The position numbers and the translations under genes are program-made. Positions 27,533-37,091 of a stretch of DNA of 64,000 bases are shown here, in pieces. Below the pieces are notes generated by a model that saw only the letters and a list, made by a program, of their open reading frames with translations, was not told where the DNA came from and did no database searches. This stretch comes from JACRDG01 sp963760985. Its GTDB lineage: Bacteria; Desulfobacterota; Desulfomonilia; Desulfomonilales; Desulfomonilaceae. Within the stretch, counting starts at the first letter, position 1. Each line of letters starts with the position of its first letter. The DNA lies in the NCBI GenBank assembly GCA_963760985.1, contig CAVXFM010000017.1, forward strand, positions 62,001 to 126,000, written 5' to 3'.

Positions 27533-28222
27533 TCAAGGCTTCCACGTCGCTCCGGGCCTCTCCTGGTTCAGGACACCCCTGCCCCCGAAGATGTGTCCGA
27601 ACATCACCCGGTTGAAGGGATAGAGGACATAGTGAGAAATTTTGCTGAACGGAACGTACAGCAGGAAGAAAGTGACCATTAGGAAGAAAATCCACATCCA
27701 CCCGGTATCAGCGTGGCCGTTCTTCCAGAGTTCCATGGTGACCACGCCCACACCGAAAAAAGTGGTCATCAAGACAATGGCGAACATATCATCGGGTGTG
27801 GTGATGATACGGATCTCCTCCACGGTGAGGCGTCGGTAAATCCGCCGCAGGCCGATGAGAAATGCCAATCCCATGAAAATTTGGATTACGGTGGTGACGC
27901 CGGGAGTCATCAGTTTTGGGGTCAACGGAATGAAAAAGGTGGAGCCAATGGTCAGGGCCACCGCAATGTGAAAGATCAAGAACTCTGCGTAAAAATAAAG
28001 ATTCTTGCTCGTGCTCTCCATGCCCCAAGGGCGCAGCACGTTTAACAGAGAGTGGACCGCCCCCGCAGTGCGGTCGCCTTTGAGTTCGGCTTTTTCCGGC
28101 GGCATGGGTTTCTTCAGGAGTGCGCGGATCTTCAACACGTACAGCGTGGCCATCCAGGCCAAGCAGATATACTGCACGGGTTCTTCCAGGACGGCCAGGG
28201 CATGGCTGACTGTATTCTCCAT
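27533..28222 (-). CDS. NarI-like membrane cytochrome b subunit
   Basis: 229 aa with about five hydrophobic helices (near 12-30, 80-105, 112-135, 145-170, 185-210), as in the nitrate reductase gamma/TmcC type di-haem cytochrome b. His residues at helix edges (FLIFHIAVALTIG, SKISHYVLYPFNR) are candidate haem ligands. It precedes the HdrD-like gene by 44 bases on the same strand. In TmcBC and in ETF:menaquinone oxidoreductase the same two modules pair, in the latter as one fused protein; here they are separate. Confidence 0.85.
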   Translation of the reverse strand: MENTVSHALAVLEEPVQYICLAWMATLYVLKIRALLKKPMPPEKAELKGDRTAGAVHSLLNVLRPWGMESTSKNLYFYAEFLIFHIAVALTIGSTFFIPLTPKLMTPGVTTVIQIFMGLAFLIGLRRIYRRLTVEEIRIITTPDDMFAIVLMTTFFGVGVVTMELWKNGHADTGWMWIFFLMVTFFLLYVPFSKISHYVLYPFNRVMFGHIFGGRGVLNQERPGATWKP

Positions 28223-28764
28223 AGTGTTCGATACTCCCTTCTCTTATGAACTGCCCATCAAGGGACTTTTTCGGATTTCGTGGTTGAGTTCCAGGCAGGT
28301 ACAAGCCCCGTGTCCTCCTCGGGACACAGCAATCCCACTAAGCAGTCAAATCCCGTGCTTATAGCCTGGCAAATCAGAAATCGACTCGAATGACGTCAGG
28401 ATATTAAGGCACATTAAATTTGTCAAGAACTTTCTCCCTGTTCCTTAGTCAAGTTATCGCGCATAAAGTTAGTAGGCAACCGAAGCCGAAAAAGAGAAAA
28501 TCTTTTGGACTGGAACCCCGACACTCGCGACTTGGCCTCCCAAACGGTCGTGTAATCCGATGATGGCAGCCAGCCGGCCTATTTTCCCGATGTAACGAAC
28601 CCGCGGGTCTCTCTCATACACCGAATTCGGTTGCTCTTGTGCATGTGACCCGCTATCTTACGATCCATCACTCGCGAAACCCGCATTCTGCTTTGCCATC
28701 GGAGCGCCTCCGAAAAGCGATGGCTCTGGCACGGGAACTACTTGCAAGAACGGACGAGAGACCT
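28223..28764. other. Divergent intergenic region, no gene seen
   Basis: About 540 bases between the outward-facing cytochrome b and ydcF-like genes. It should hold both promoters. An AT-rich stretch at 28385-28510 (TTAAGGCACATTAAATTTG; AAAAAGAGAAAATC) is the likeliest promoter area for the minus-strand operon. No structured element or reading frame is convincing. Confidence 0.45.
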
Positions 28765-29552
28765 ATGGATTGGGCTCTTTTTGTCTCCAAGAAGATTGTC
28801 AGTGCGCTTTTCTACCCGGTAGGAACGGCATTGTTGTGTTGGATAGCCGGACTGATATTCTGGCTTTTCAAACCTCGGAGCCGTGTCGGCTTTGGTCTGG
28901 TGAGCTTGGGGGGCCTGTGGTTGCTCATCATGTCCATGCCTGCCACCGGATATTTCATGCTCAGATCGTTGGAGATTCACGCAGGCTCGTACGCTGACCC
29001 CCAGGTACTGGCAGCGTAAGAACACGAGGTTTGTGGTTGTGTTGGGAGGCGACGTGCGTCCCGGCCAACTGACGCCACCGGACCGCCTCGCGTGTACGTC
29101 ACTGACGCGGGTTATGGAAGGGATTCGGCTCTGGCGAGGTATCCCGGGTTCGAAACTGCTCCTCTCAGGGGGGAGGTACTCCCGGGATGTCATGAGTAGC
29201 GCTGAGGGCATGGCCATCCTTGCGCGGGATCTGGGGGTTCCTGCAGAGGCCATGGTGCTGGAGTCCCAATCGAGGGACACACGAGAAGAAGCGCGGTTGC
29301 TCAGACCCATTCTGGGCACGCAACCCTTTGCCCTGGTGACCTCGGCAAGTCACATGATGAGGTCACTCATGGATTTCAGAAAGGAGGGACTCGAACCGAT
29401 TCCCGCGCCTGCAGACTTTGAGGCAGCCCGTTTCAGTCTGAATTTTTCGGCGTTTATTCCCAGCTCACACAGTCTTGAAAAGTCTCGAAAAGCCATTCAC
29501 GAGTACCCTGGGCATGCTGGCGAGTCTCGGTCGAAAATGGGTATTCGGATAA
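28765..29552 (+). CDS. YdcF/ElyC family (DUF218) membrane-anchored protein (two frameshifts)
   Basis: The N-terminus has two hydrophobic helices (KKIVSALFYPVGTALLCWIAG and GFGLVSLGGLWLLIMSM). After a +1 shift near 29018 the DUF218 domain runs VVVLGGDVRPG ... RLWRGIPGSKLLLSGG ... LESQSRDTREEARLL ... ALVTSASHMMRSL. A second +1 shift near 29505 gives the family-like end EYLGMLASLGRKWVFG with stop at 29550-29552. Repaired length is about 260 aa, normal for the family. The E. coli homologue ElyC acts in envelope/undecaprenyl-phosphate-linked metabolism; the role here is inferred only. Confidence 0.85.
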
Positions 29553-29856
29553 GCAAGCATCACTGCTTCCAGGCAGACCGGCCTTCCCCCTCTCCGCAGG
29601 ATTCTGCGGCCGACACGAACAGCGTGAGGCCGATGCGCGGAGAACCCCTAAAAAAACCTGCCTTGTAATGGACCTCCCCATACTTTGTCGGAAAGCCTGG
29701 GTGCCGGCAGCATCAATAAATTCTTTGGATTATTGGGAGATTGGTGATTACTGTCCTCTCGGGTCTCCCATTCGTTTTGCACGCGCTTCCCCCTTCGCCA
29801 CTGGGGCTTGCGTGAGATCTGTCGTGCGCATCCCAGCGGCGAAACGGTGGCGGAGT
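29553..29856. other. Convergent gap, nothing recognised
   Basis: About 300 bases between the ydcF-like gene and the convergent cysteine-rich protein gene. I see no gene and no strong hairpin. Confidence 0.45.
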
Positions 29857-30204
29857 TCAGTTTTCGTGTTCTAATTCGTCCATCTCGTTGTCAAAATTCT
29901 TCCAGAACCGCCGGTTGCACTTCGCGATGCAATTGGCATACGCATAATACGTACCACTGGTTCCTGGGCCTCCGCGCCATTGCGGATTCGCGTATATGTC
30001 ATACCCGAAGCGCGAACGGCAATCCTGCTGGCAACCGTTGAGGTCGCTGTCCTGAGACTGGAGACTGAACAAAGCCTGGGGAAGGAGCAGGAACTCTCCA
30101 TCCTGACTCTGGTCTCCCATGCTCTCAGAGAACAGAACACCCGGGAACAGCAGAACCACGACAGCCACTGCAGCGGTAACACCTGTGAGAGGTAATTTCT
30201 TCAT
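29857..30204 (-). CDS. Small secreted protein with paired CxxxC motifs
   Basis: 115 aa from an ATG behind a strong AGGAGGAGAG site; a longer in-frame reading to 30288 is rejected. A signal peptide (MKKLPLTGVTAAVAVVVLLFPGVLFS) is followed by an acidic linker and a compact domain with CQQDC and CIAKC separated by a Gly/Tyr-rich segment (FGYDIYANPQWRGG). Two CxxxC pairs in this spacing could form two disulfides between two helices (a hairpin scaffold). No family is recognised. Confidence 0.7.
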   Translation of the reverse strand: MKKLPLTGVTAAVAVVVLLFPGVLFSESMGDQSQDGEFLLLPQALFSLQSQDSDLNGCQQDCRSRFGYDIYANPQWRGGPGTSGTYYAYANCIAKCNRRFWKNFDNEMDELEHEN

Positions 30205-30787
30205 CGTCTCTCCTCCTGTCAGACTCCGGAATTTGTGGGAATATCGGACCTTGCTCTGGTTCGCATGACTGCGGAAACCGCTTGCCATCGACTGCCATCG
30301 TTTCCGGCGAGGCTTGCAAACCTGCCGGGTACCATAACGCGGCTCACACCCTCATGCATACACCCCGCCTTTTGAGGCACGTAACGGTACACCTGAACAA
30401 CTCCCTCTAACAGTTAGATGCAATTGACCCCGTTTGGGTTCTCCGCGGGAAACTGTGCGATGAGAACCCTCAGGGACCTATTCACTCCCGCGATGTCCGC
30501 AAAGGCAGAGACCCGTGGCCTCCTGGGATCGGACGTATCCTGCTTGACATTCCGCGGTGGAAAAGTCAAACTCGCGTGCGTGTGCGCAAATCTCACGGAT
30601 ACAAAGTGCCGATTCGGCAGACATCTTGTCAAGTCCTGAGGACTGAGACACCGAACCTGACCGACAATTTTTTGCCTGGCGTATCGGCGTTCCCTTGGCA
30701 GTCCACCAAACATATTGGTAAGCGCTCACGTGAAAACTCCTCTTGATCTCCATGTGCGCTAAGATGAGGAAAGGAGGGCATCACATT
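30205..30787. other. Divergent intergenic region, no gene seen
   Basis: About 580 bases between the secreted cysteine protein and acetyl-CoA synthetase. A plus-strand frame at 30418-30639 has no ribosome-binding site or protein-like composition, and I reject it. A strong AAGGAGG for the synthetase lies at 30771-30777. Confidence 0.45.
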
Positions 30788-32759
30788 ATGGAGAATGCTC
30801 GGACACGGAGCGGCTCCCAGGTGCACGAGGAGCCCGGCGTGGCTTATTTCAAGAGCAGGGAGGAGTATGAAGACCTTTACAAGAGGTCGCTGGAAGACGC
30901 GGAGGTTTTTTGGGCGGAGCAAGCCAGAAAGTATCTATCCTGGGAAAAGGAATGGGACTTTGTGCTGCATTACGATTTCGAGACGCCCAAAATCGAGTGG
31001 TTTGGTGGTGGAATTCTGAATGCCTCGTATAATTGCCTCGACAGACACCTGAACAAACTCAAGAACAAAGTAGCGTATCATTGGCAAGGGGATGACCCGG
31101 GAGAATCCAAGAGTGTGACATTTCTCGATCTTTACCGAGAAGTGAACAAGCTGGCAGCGGTCCTTAAGTCCCGGGGCGTACGCAAGGGCGATCGGGTGAT
31201 CATTTTGATGCCCATGATCGTGGAGTTGCCGGTCGCAATGCTCGCGTGTGCGAGGATAGGAGCGGTGCACTGCGTGGTGTTTGGAGGGTACGGCCCGGAG
31301 GCGATAGGGCTGCGGATAAGAGACTGCCGCGCAAAGGCGGTGGTGACCGCTGACGGCGGCTGGCGTTCGGGAAAGCTCATCCCGCTGAAAAAACACCTGG
31401 ACGAAGCCCTTCAGACTTGTCCTGACGTGGAGACGGTAATCGTTTTTGACCGGTGTGGAACCCGGCCTGCGTTGGACTGCCCACGGGAGATCTGGTGGCA
31501 TGATGCGGTGTCCAATCCCTCTTTGCCGGATTATGTTTCGCCGGAACCGATGGACTCTGAGGATCCGCTATTCATCCTTCATACCAGTGGAAGCAGTGGG
31601 AAGCCGCTGGCGATAGTCCATACCCATGCAGGGTACCTGTTGCATGGAGCGATGAGCGCCAGATTGGTCTTTGACCTCAAAGAGCACGAAACATTCTGGT
31701 CCACTCCTGACATAGGATGGATTACCGGCCACACGTACTCGGTATACGCTCCCCTCTTAAACGGAGTCACCAGCGTGTTATTCGAGGGCACGCCCACATA
31801 TCCCGGGTACGACCGCTATTGGCAAATCGTAGCCAAATACCGCGTTGACAGATTTTACACTGCTCCCACGGTGATTCGCCTGCTCGCGACCGCAGGGCCG
31901 GAACACGTTACCACGCATGACACATCGTCACTCAAACTCCTCGGTTCGGTAGGCCAAACCATCGATCCCGCGACATGGCAGTGGTACCACCGCTACGTAG
32001 GCGGGGGGCGGTGCCCCATCGTCGACACATGGTGGCAGACCGAGACCGGCGGGCACATGATTACCCCTTTCCCTGGAGTCGGTCGTGCCAAGCCAGGCTC
32101 GTGTGCTTTTCCCTTCATGGGAGTGGACCCGGTCATCATCGATCCTGATACGGGCGAGGAAACAAGGTTTCCAAACCAGGAAGGCGCTTTGTTCGTGCGA
32201 AGACCGTGGCCTGGGATGGCACGGACCGTATTCGAGGACCATGAACGTTTTCGGGAAATCTACTTCGCCCGATTTCCGGGAATGTTTTTCACAGGAGACG
32301 GGGCGCGTAGAGACGAGGAAGGCTATTACTGGATCACCCGGCGGATTGATGAGGTCATCAACGTTTCGGGATATCGCGTCGGACCTGCGGAGGTGGAATC
32401 CACTCTGGTAACGCACCCGCAAGTGGCTGAGGCCGCGGTAGTGAGTTTCCCGCATCCCATCAAGGGGGATGGCATCTACGCATTTGTCGTGCTAGGCGCG
32501 GGCGCCCTCGGATCGGACAAACTGAAGGCGGAACTCATGGATCTGGTAAAGCGTCGCATCGGGGCTATTGCTTCCCCGGATGCGATTCAATGGGTGGCAG
32601 CGCTGCCCAAGACCCGCAGCGGGAAAGTGACTGAGACAACTCCTTCAGAAGATAGCGGCGGGTGATATCGAGAAACTCGGAGACATCGTTACCGTCATTG
32701 CCGATCCCTCGATAGTTGCCGGTCTCATCGGCGACCGGCTGGGTGTGCCTACTGGATAA
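30788..32759 (+). CDS. acsA: Acetyl-CoA synthetase, AMP-forming (frameshift near the C-terminus)
   Basis: About 657 aa after repair, the family length. It activates acetate to acetyl-CoA via acetyl-AMP. Seen: N-terminal ACS domain FKSREEYEDLYKRSLEDAEVFWAEQARKY (about 18-46), P-loop-like LHTSGSSGKPLAIVHTHAGY, WWQTETGG (substrate/adenylate motif), YRVGPAEVES and the catalytic Lys in LPKTRSGKV. One extra base near 32632 diverts the frame; the +1 frame continues LLQKIAAGDIEKLGDIVTV and ends at 32757-32759. The start ATG is behind AAGGAGG. Confidence 0.92.
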
Positions 32760-32832
32760 GGAGACTCGGCACACACCCCTTGCCCGCGAATCCAGGCCTC
32801 TCCCCGGGTGTCGATCCAGCGACCATCGCACG

Positions 32833-34020
32833 TTATTCGCTGCGGTTTGGTCGAGAGGCCTCGAGGCGTTGGTGCTCCGTCCGGCAAAGGACATCCTGGT
32901 ACAGCCCTACGAGTCGGTCTGCCGAGGCTCTTGTCGAGAACAGGCGTTCAGCCCGTACCCTGCCTGCCTGTCCCATGGTTCGCGCGTACTCGTGGTCTTT
33001 CAGAATTCGGACCAGCGACGCGGCCATGGATTCCAAGTCTTCCACGTCCCAGAGACAAGCGGTGCTGCGGTTTTCCACCGCTTCGTTCAGCCCTATCACG
33101 TTAGAACCCACCACTGGGATACCTGCTGCGTTGGCTTCCAGGGCTACGATCCCGAATCCTTCCCAGAGAGAGGGAAACAACAGGACGTCGGATCGAGCGA
33201 TAAGCGAAGCTGCGTCATTCTGGGCTCCGAGCATGCGTACCGCGTCGCTGAGACCCCTGTTTCGCACATGTTCGTCCACGCGTTTGGCGAGTGGCCCCAC
33301 GCCTACCAGGACCAGTTTTGCTTCTGGAACCTGTTGCAGCGTTCTTTCAAATATCGCGAGCAATCCAAAATGGTTCTTCTGTTCGACGAAACGGCCTACG
33401 TGAATCACTACAGGCGTGCTCGCATGCCAACCCAAGGACTCACGCCACGAAACCTTCTGTGCGCAAGTGGCCAACGGGGGGATCTCGACGCCGAGATGCA
33501 TTACCATGGACTTGTCTGTCAGCGCCGGTTTGGCAGGGACAACGGAGCTCAACACACCCTGGGATACCGCGGTCAACGCGTCCGAGTGGCGAATCGCGTA
33601 CCCCATGCTGAAGTACGTGTACACGTGTAGCAACTGCCGAAGAACCGGGAGAGAGAGTATAGGTGACGCAGGGGCGAATACCTTGTTATGAAACGTGGTA
33701 ATCACCGGTACGCCCACGCTCTTTGCCACCCAGACTGCAAGCCCTCCATAGATTGACAAGTGATTGTGCACCAGATCGTAGTGGTTTTCTGTCAGGATTT
33801 TCCGGAGTCCGCGGATAAAGCCGATTTGTGAAGGTCGCAAAGGACAGTGATATATGCGCACGCCGTACTCAAGGGCTTGAGGAGCCCACGGGCCGAGGCC
33901 AGCGCCCTTGCAGCAGACATCAAATGCACACGACTCGCGGGGTACAGCGGCCAGCATGTTCAGTAACCACTTTTCTACGCCGCCTCTATTGAAAGCGTTT
34001 ATGAGGTGAATTACCCTCAT
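32833..34020 (-). CDS. Glycosyltransferase family 4 (GT-B)
   Basis: 395 aa. Starts MRVIHLINAFNRGGVEKWLLNM, the typical GT4 acceptor-side loop. The donor site is in VVIHVGRFVEQKNHFGLLAIF and the E-x7-E motif in PSLWEGFGIVALEANAAGIPV. It transfers a sugar from an activated donor, probably at the cytoplasmic face of the membrane; donor and acceptor are unknown. It lies 72 bases downstream of the PilZ gene on the same strand and may belong to the same transcript. Confidence 0.9.
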   Translation of the reverse strand: MRVIHLINAFNRGGVEKWLLNMLAAVPRESCAFDVCCKGAGLGPWAPQALEYGVRIYHCPLRPSQIGFIRGLRKILTENHYDLVHNHLSIYGGLAVWVAKSVGVPVITTFHNKVFAPASPILSLPVLRQLLHVYTYFSMGYAIRHSDALTAVSQGVLSSVVPAKPALTDKSMVMHLGVEIPPLATCAQKVSWRESLGWHASTPVVIHVGRFVEQKNHFGLLAIFERTLQQVPEAKLVLVGVGPLAKRVDEHVRNRGLSDAVRMLGAQNDAASLIARSDVLLFPSLWEGFGIVALEANAAGIPVVGSNVIGLNEAVENRSTACLWDVEDLESMAASLVRILKDHEYARTMGQAGRVRAERLFSTRASADRLVGLYQDVLCRTEHQRLEASRPNRSE

Positions 34021-34092
34021 GCTCAGAGCGAGACCTCCCTACGAAGCAATCAGAAAACCTTGGTCGTGGGGAAGGGGGACTTGAAGAATTGG

Positions 34093-34476
34093 TCAATCGG
34101 AGAGGGCCAAGAGATCGATAACCGTGCGAAGCTCCTCCATGTCCTTGGCGGAAATTCCCAAGATTTCGAAACCGCATATGCACCTGCCGCTTTGGGGTTC
34201 CGTGGCTACCCAACGGCACTCAGCCTCGAAGGAGAAGGGACTGAAGGAACCGAAGTCATTGGCTTGAATGAAGAAAGTCTTCCTCTGATCAATCCGGGCC
34301 TCGATCCCCGCCACCTGGACTCCCTTTTCCGAGATATCCCACACCAGACCTTCAAGCGTGGGATCGTCGACGTCGTAGATAGGGAGTTCCACAACAGGAT
34401 AGCACCGCGGCACCTGTCGCTTATCCTTATAATCGTCCCTATCATCGTCTGATTCAAATTCCAGCTTGATTGCCAT
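34093..34476 (-). CDS. PilZ domain protein
   Basis: 127 aa. The c-di-GMP-binding signature is present: RQVPR (an RxxxR motif near residue 20) and DISEKG (the D/NxSxxG motif near 47), followed by the beta-barrel strands of PilZ. A highly acidic N-terminus precedes it (EFESDDDRDDYKD). It sits between two glycosyltransferase genes, so control of polysaccharide or surface-sugar synthesis by c-di-GMP is a reasonable inference. Confidence 0.82.
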   Translation of the reverse strand: MAIKLEFESDDDRDDYKDKRQVPRCYPVVELPIYDVDDPTLEGLVWDISEKGVQVAGIEARIDQRKTFFIQANDFGSFSPFSFEAECRWVATEPQSGRCICGFEILGISAKDMEELRTVIDLLALSD

Positions 34477-34670
34477 GACTGGCTAACCTCGCGGGTTGTC
34501 CCATCCCTGGCGGGGCGAGATAAGACTGCGGCCTGTGGGAACGCCGAACCCAGCCCTTTTCCGGATGGGCTCTCATGCCTGATCCAGGTAACTCGCGCCA
34601 GTATACCCCAGCTTGTGCCAGTAATCTATGGCAAAATGCGGAGTGGCCAACCAAGGAGCGGTATTCCCTC

Positions 34671-35604
34671 TCAAAGCGGCGCGATGCCGAGGAAGTCCAT
34701 CTGGTGCGCGATGTACACCAGAGTTCCCTGATCTATCTGCACGTGGCGCTGTGCGATCCAGCGTTCGAACTTCTTCGGATCCAATGCCGGGTGAGCCCTG
34801 AGCGCTCCAGCCATGGTGTCGACAATGAAGTGGAGGAAGAAGGCTTCGTCAGCCGGGTAACCTTCCAGGCCTGCAAAGACTACCCAGTCGGAAGAACCTG
34901 CTGACAGGATGTGTGCTCCGGCAGCCCTGGCATGCTGGAAGAAATGGCGACCGGTACGGCTATCTCCGGAAGGCTTCCCGCGAATGACCCTTTGATCCAT
35001 GGTCTCATGGTACAAGGCCTCGACTTGGGCATCCATAACCGGATCCAACTCGGGTTGAAGGATTGTCCCACCGTCGAAGGTGACGGTAAAGTAAAAGAGC
35101 CCTCCGGGTTTCAGTAGTGCAAGCAAATCCGGCAACGTCGCGGGAACATCCACGAGATCGAGAAACGCATTTGCGATCAACAAATCCCACTTGCCGCGAT
35201 CAGTCCCCCGCGCGATGAAATCGAACACGTCGGCTTGCTCCAGACAGACCGCTACCTCCGCGTGATGCTTCTTGAGCAGAATCCTGCCAGGCGTCTGGTT
35301 CTGTGACAGAAAAACCGTTCTTCTTTGCCCAAGTGGGCAGCCGCGTCATGGCAGCGTTGATGTTTTCGGCTTCCGCGTCAAGGGCAGTGTATTCGGCTTG
35401 TTGGACAATTCCCCAATCCAAAGCCCGCTCAACCATTGTGCCAATGCCTGCCCCGATCTCAAGGACTTGGAGAGGCTCGTGGTCAGGCAGAACGGAGAGC
35501 TCTGCCATCAGGCTCTGCAGGACGGTTTTGTTCAGGCTGCGGTCGTCCACGGTTTTTTTCGCGGACAGGTAGCGTGTAAAGCTGTACAGGTTCGAGGATT
35601 CCAT
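34671..35604 (-). CDS. SAM-dependent methyltransferase (frameshift)
   Basis: Class I methyltransferase of about 310 aa after repair. Motif I is VLEIGAGIGTMVERAL, the acidic loop EYTALDAEAENINAA, and the post-I region WDLLIANAFLDLVDVPATLPDLL with LLKPGGLFYFTVTFDGGT. One extra base near 35240-35290 joins the 35604-side frame to the downstream frame (which reads AEVAVCLEQADVFDFIARG). The ATG is three bases after the glycosyltransferase stop, so it is part of the pterin-type operon. The substrate is unknown. Confidence 0.82.
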
Positions 35605-35607
35605 AGG

Positions 35608-36687
35608 CTATTTTACCATTTCATCGAGAAAGTCGGCGATCTTGGCGCAGGACTGCGCCCACGTGGGATGCTCGGCATAGCGCTTCAGCGCAGCGACTCC
35701 CATCTTGGCGAGTAATTCCCTGTCTGTACTCATCTGGAGGATGAGACGGGACAGTCCCCCGGCGTCTCCGGGCTCGACAAGGAAGCCGTCAAGGCCGTGG
35801 GTGATGATTTCATGTGCCGCGCCTGCAAGGCTCGCCACTGCAGGGAGACCGAAGCCCATGGCTTCCAGATAGACGATTCCGAAGCCTTCGTAGGAAGACG
35901 GAACCACCAGAATCTGACTCTCAGCGTACCGTTTCTCCAGTTCACGACCTGTGACGGTTCCCAGGAGCGTGACCTCCCCATCCAGTTTGTACCTCTCGAT
36001 CTGGGTCCGTATTCTCGAGACGTACGACGGGTCCGTAGAGAGGCTTCCCACCGCCTCGAGCCGCACCGTTCGCCTGGGAAGCAGCCCTAGAGCGGCGATA
36101 AGGGTATGGAGCTGCTTCCGCGGGATCAGCGCTCCCACAAACAGCACTCGCAGCGGTCCTGGGGCCGCTGCGCGCATCCATATCTCGGTTGCGGCGATCT
36201 CGGGGGTGACTCGATCCCCCGCGGGATGCGCCAGCACCGATGGTTTTTCCGCCCCCACAAGCGCCTCAACCGCGCGGCGAGTAGTGGCGCTGTTGAACAC
36301 AAATCCGTCCACAGTAGAGAGATAACGTCGTTCAATGATGCGATAAAAACGATTCTGCCAGGCAGGCCTCATTTCGCTGCACCGGAGGTGGTGAACGATG
36401 GAGACTATCGGGTAGGGTACCCGTCCTCGAAGCCTCCGATTGATCCGGAAAAGGGAAGGGTGGTTGAGCTCGTCCTGAAGCAGCACATCCCACCGGGCTT
36501 CGACCAAGGAACGGAACCAGGCACCAGAGGCATTATCCGAGAGATGCGCGGCATAGCTCCTCCACGGAAGAGCCAAGACCTTCACTTCGTCCCCTCGTGA
36601 CCGCAAATGATTTACCAACATCCGGTCGTAAAGAAACCCGCCGGTAACGATATCGAGACTGCCATAAATGACCAGCCCTATTCTCAC
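35608..36687 (-). CDS. Glycosyltransferase family 4 (GT-B)
   Basis: About 359 aa from a GTG at 36687 that overlaps the stop of the pterin synthase gene by four bases (GTGA); an ATG at 36714 is the alternative. N-terminal RIGLVIYGSLDIVTGGFLYDR; donor domain LRVLFVGALIPRKQLHTLI and PSSYEGFGIVYLEAMGFGLPA with the E-x7-E motif. Its tight coupling to pterin/reductase genes suggests that it glycosylates the small molecule they make; this is inference from context. Confidence 0.88.
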   Translation of the reverse strand: MRIGLVIYGSLDIVTGGFLYDRMLVNHLRSRGDEVKVLALPWRSYAAHLSDNASGAWFRSLVEARWDVLLQDELNHPSLFRINRRLRGRVPYPIVSIVHHLRCSEMRPAWQNRFYRIIERRYLSTVDGFVFNSATTRRAVEALVGAEKPSVLAHPAGDRVTPEIAATEIWMRAAAPGPLRVLFVGALIPRKQLHTLIAALGLLPRRTVRLEAVGSLSTDPSYVSRIRTQIERYKLDGEVTLLGTVTGRELEKRYAESQILVVPSSYEGFGIVYLEAMGFGLPAVASLAGAAHEIITHGLDGFLVEPGDAGGLSRLILQMSTDRELLAKMGVAALKRYAEHPTWAQSCAKIADFLDEMVK

Positions 36688-37091
36688 CGGCGCTCCCGAC
36701 GGAATGCAGCCCATGCGATTTCATTTTCCCAGATTCTCACGGTGATTGCGGTGACGTTGGGCGCCTGAATTCTGACGCACAGGGCCTCACAGAAGAAGCG
36801 AGAAAGACGTTCTATGCTGGGGTTCAGGTCTTTGAACTCAGGAAGCTCATTGAGGGTCTTGTCACGGTAGTGAGCGATCAGCTCGTCCAGGGCGCTCTCG
36901 ATGTCCACGATGTCCACCAGATACCCGTGGCGGTCCAATTCTGCGCCTTCCAGTTGCAACTCGACCTCATAATGATGGGAATGAGGCAGGTTCTCCGCTC
37001 CCCAGTCGCCGCCGAAGAGAAAGTGCTGCGCAATGAAATCGCGGCTCACGGCCACGGTGAAGAGGGATGTGTTGCTGAAAGAAGTCATCAT
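36684..37091 (-). CDS. 6-pyruvoyl-tetrahydropterin synthase/QueD family protein, Cys-to-Glu active site
   Basis: 135 aa. T-fold enzyme with Zn ligands H23 (DFIAQHF) and H37/H39 (PHSHHYEVEL), and the conserved region NPSIERLSRFFCEAL with the family's late Glu in IWENEIAWAAF. In QueD and PTPS the catalytic Cys sits four residues before the first His of HxH; here that place is E33. The PTPS-III group, which makes 6-hydroxymethyl-dihydropterin from dihydroneopterin triphosphate, also replaces the Cys by Glu, as I recall. Standard QueD chemistry is therefore unlikely. It overlaps neighbours on both sides by four bases. Confidence 0.85.
   Translation of the reverse strand: MMTSFSNTSLFTVAVSRDFIAQHFLFGGDWGAENLPHSHHYEVELQLEGAELDRHGYLVDIVDIESALDELIAHYRDKTLNELPEFKDLNPSIERLSRFFCEALCVRIQAPNVTAITVRIWENEIAWAAFRRERR

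Noticed and set aside
28717..28738. Possible sigma-54 promoter (TGGCACG followed by TTGCA) before the ydcF-like gene
   Set aside because: The distance between the GG and GC elements is 14 bases and not the required 10.
30418..30639. 73-codon plus-strand frame upstream of acetyl-CoA synthetase
   Set aside because: No start signal, and low-complexity composition unlike neighbouring genes.
32716..33630. 304-codon plus-strand frame opposite the glycosyltransferase gene
   Set aside because: Shadow of the GT4 coding sequence; no ribosome-binding site and no protein-like motif.
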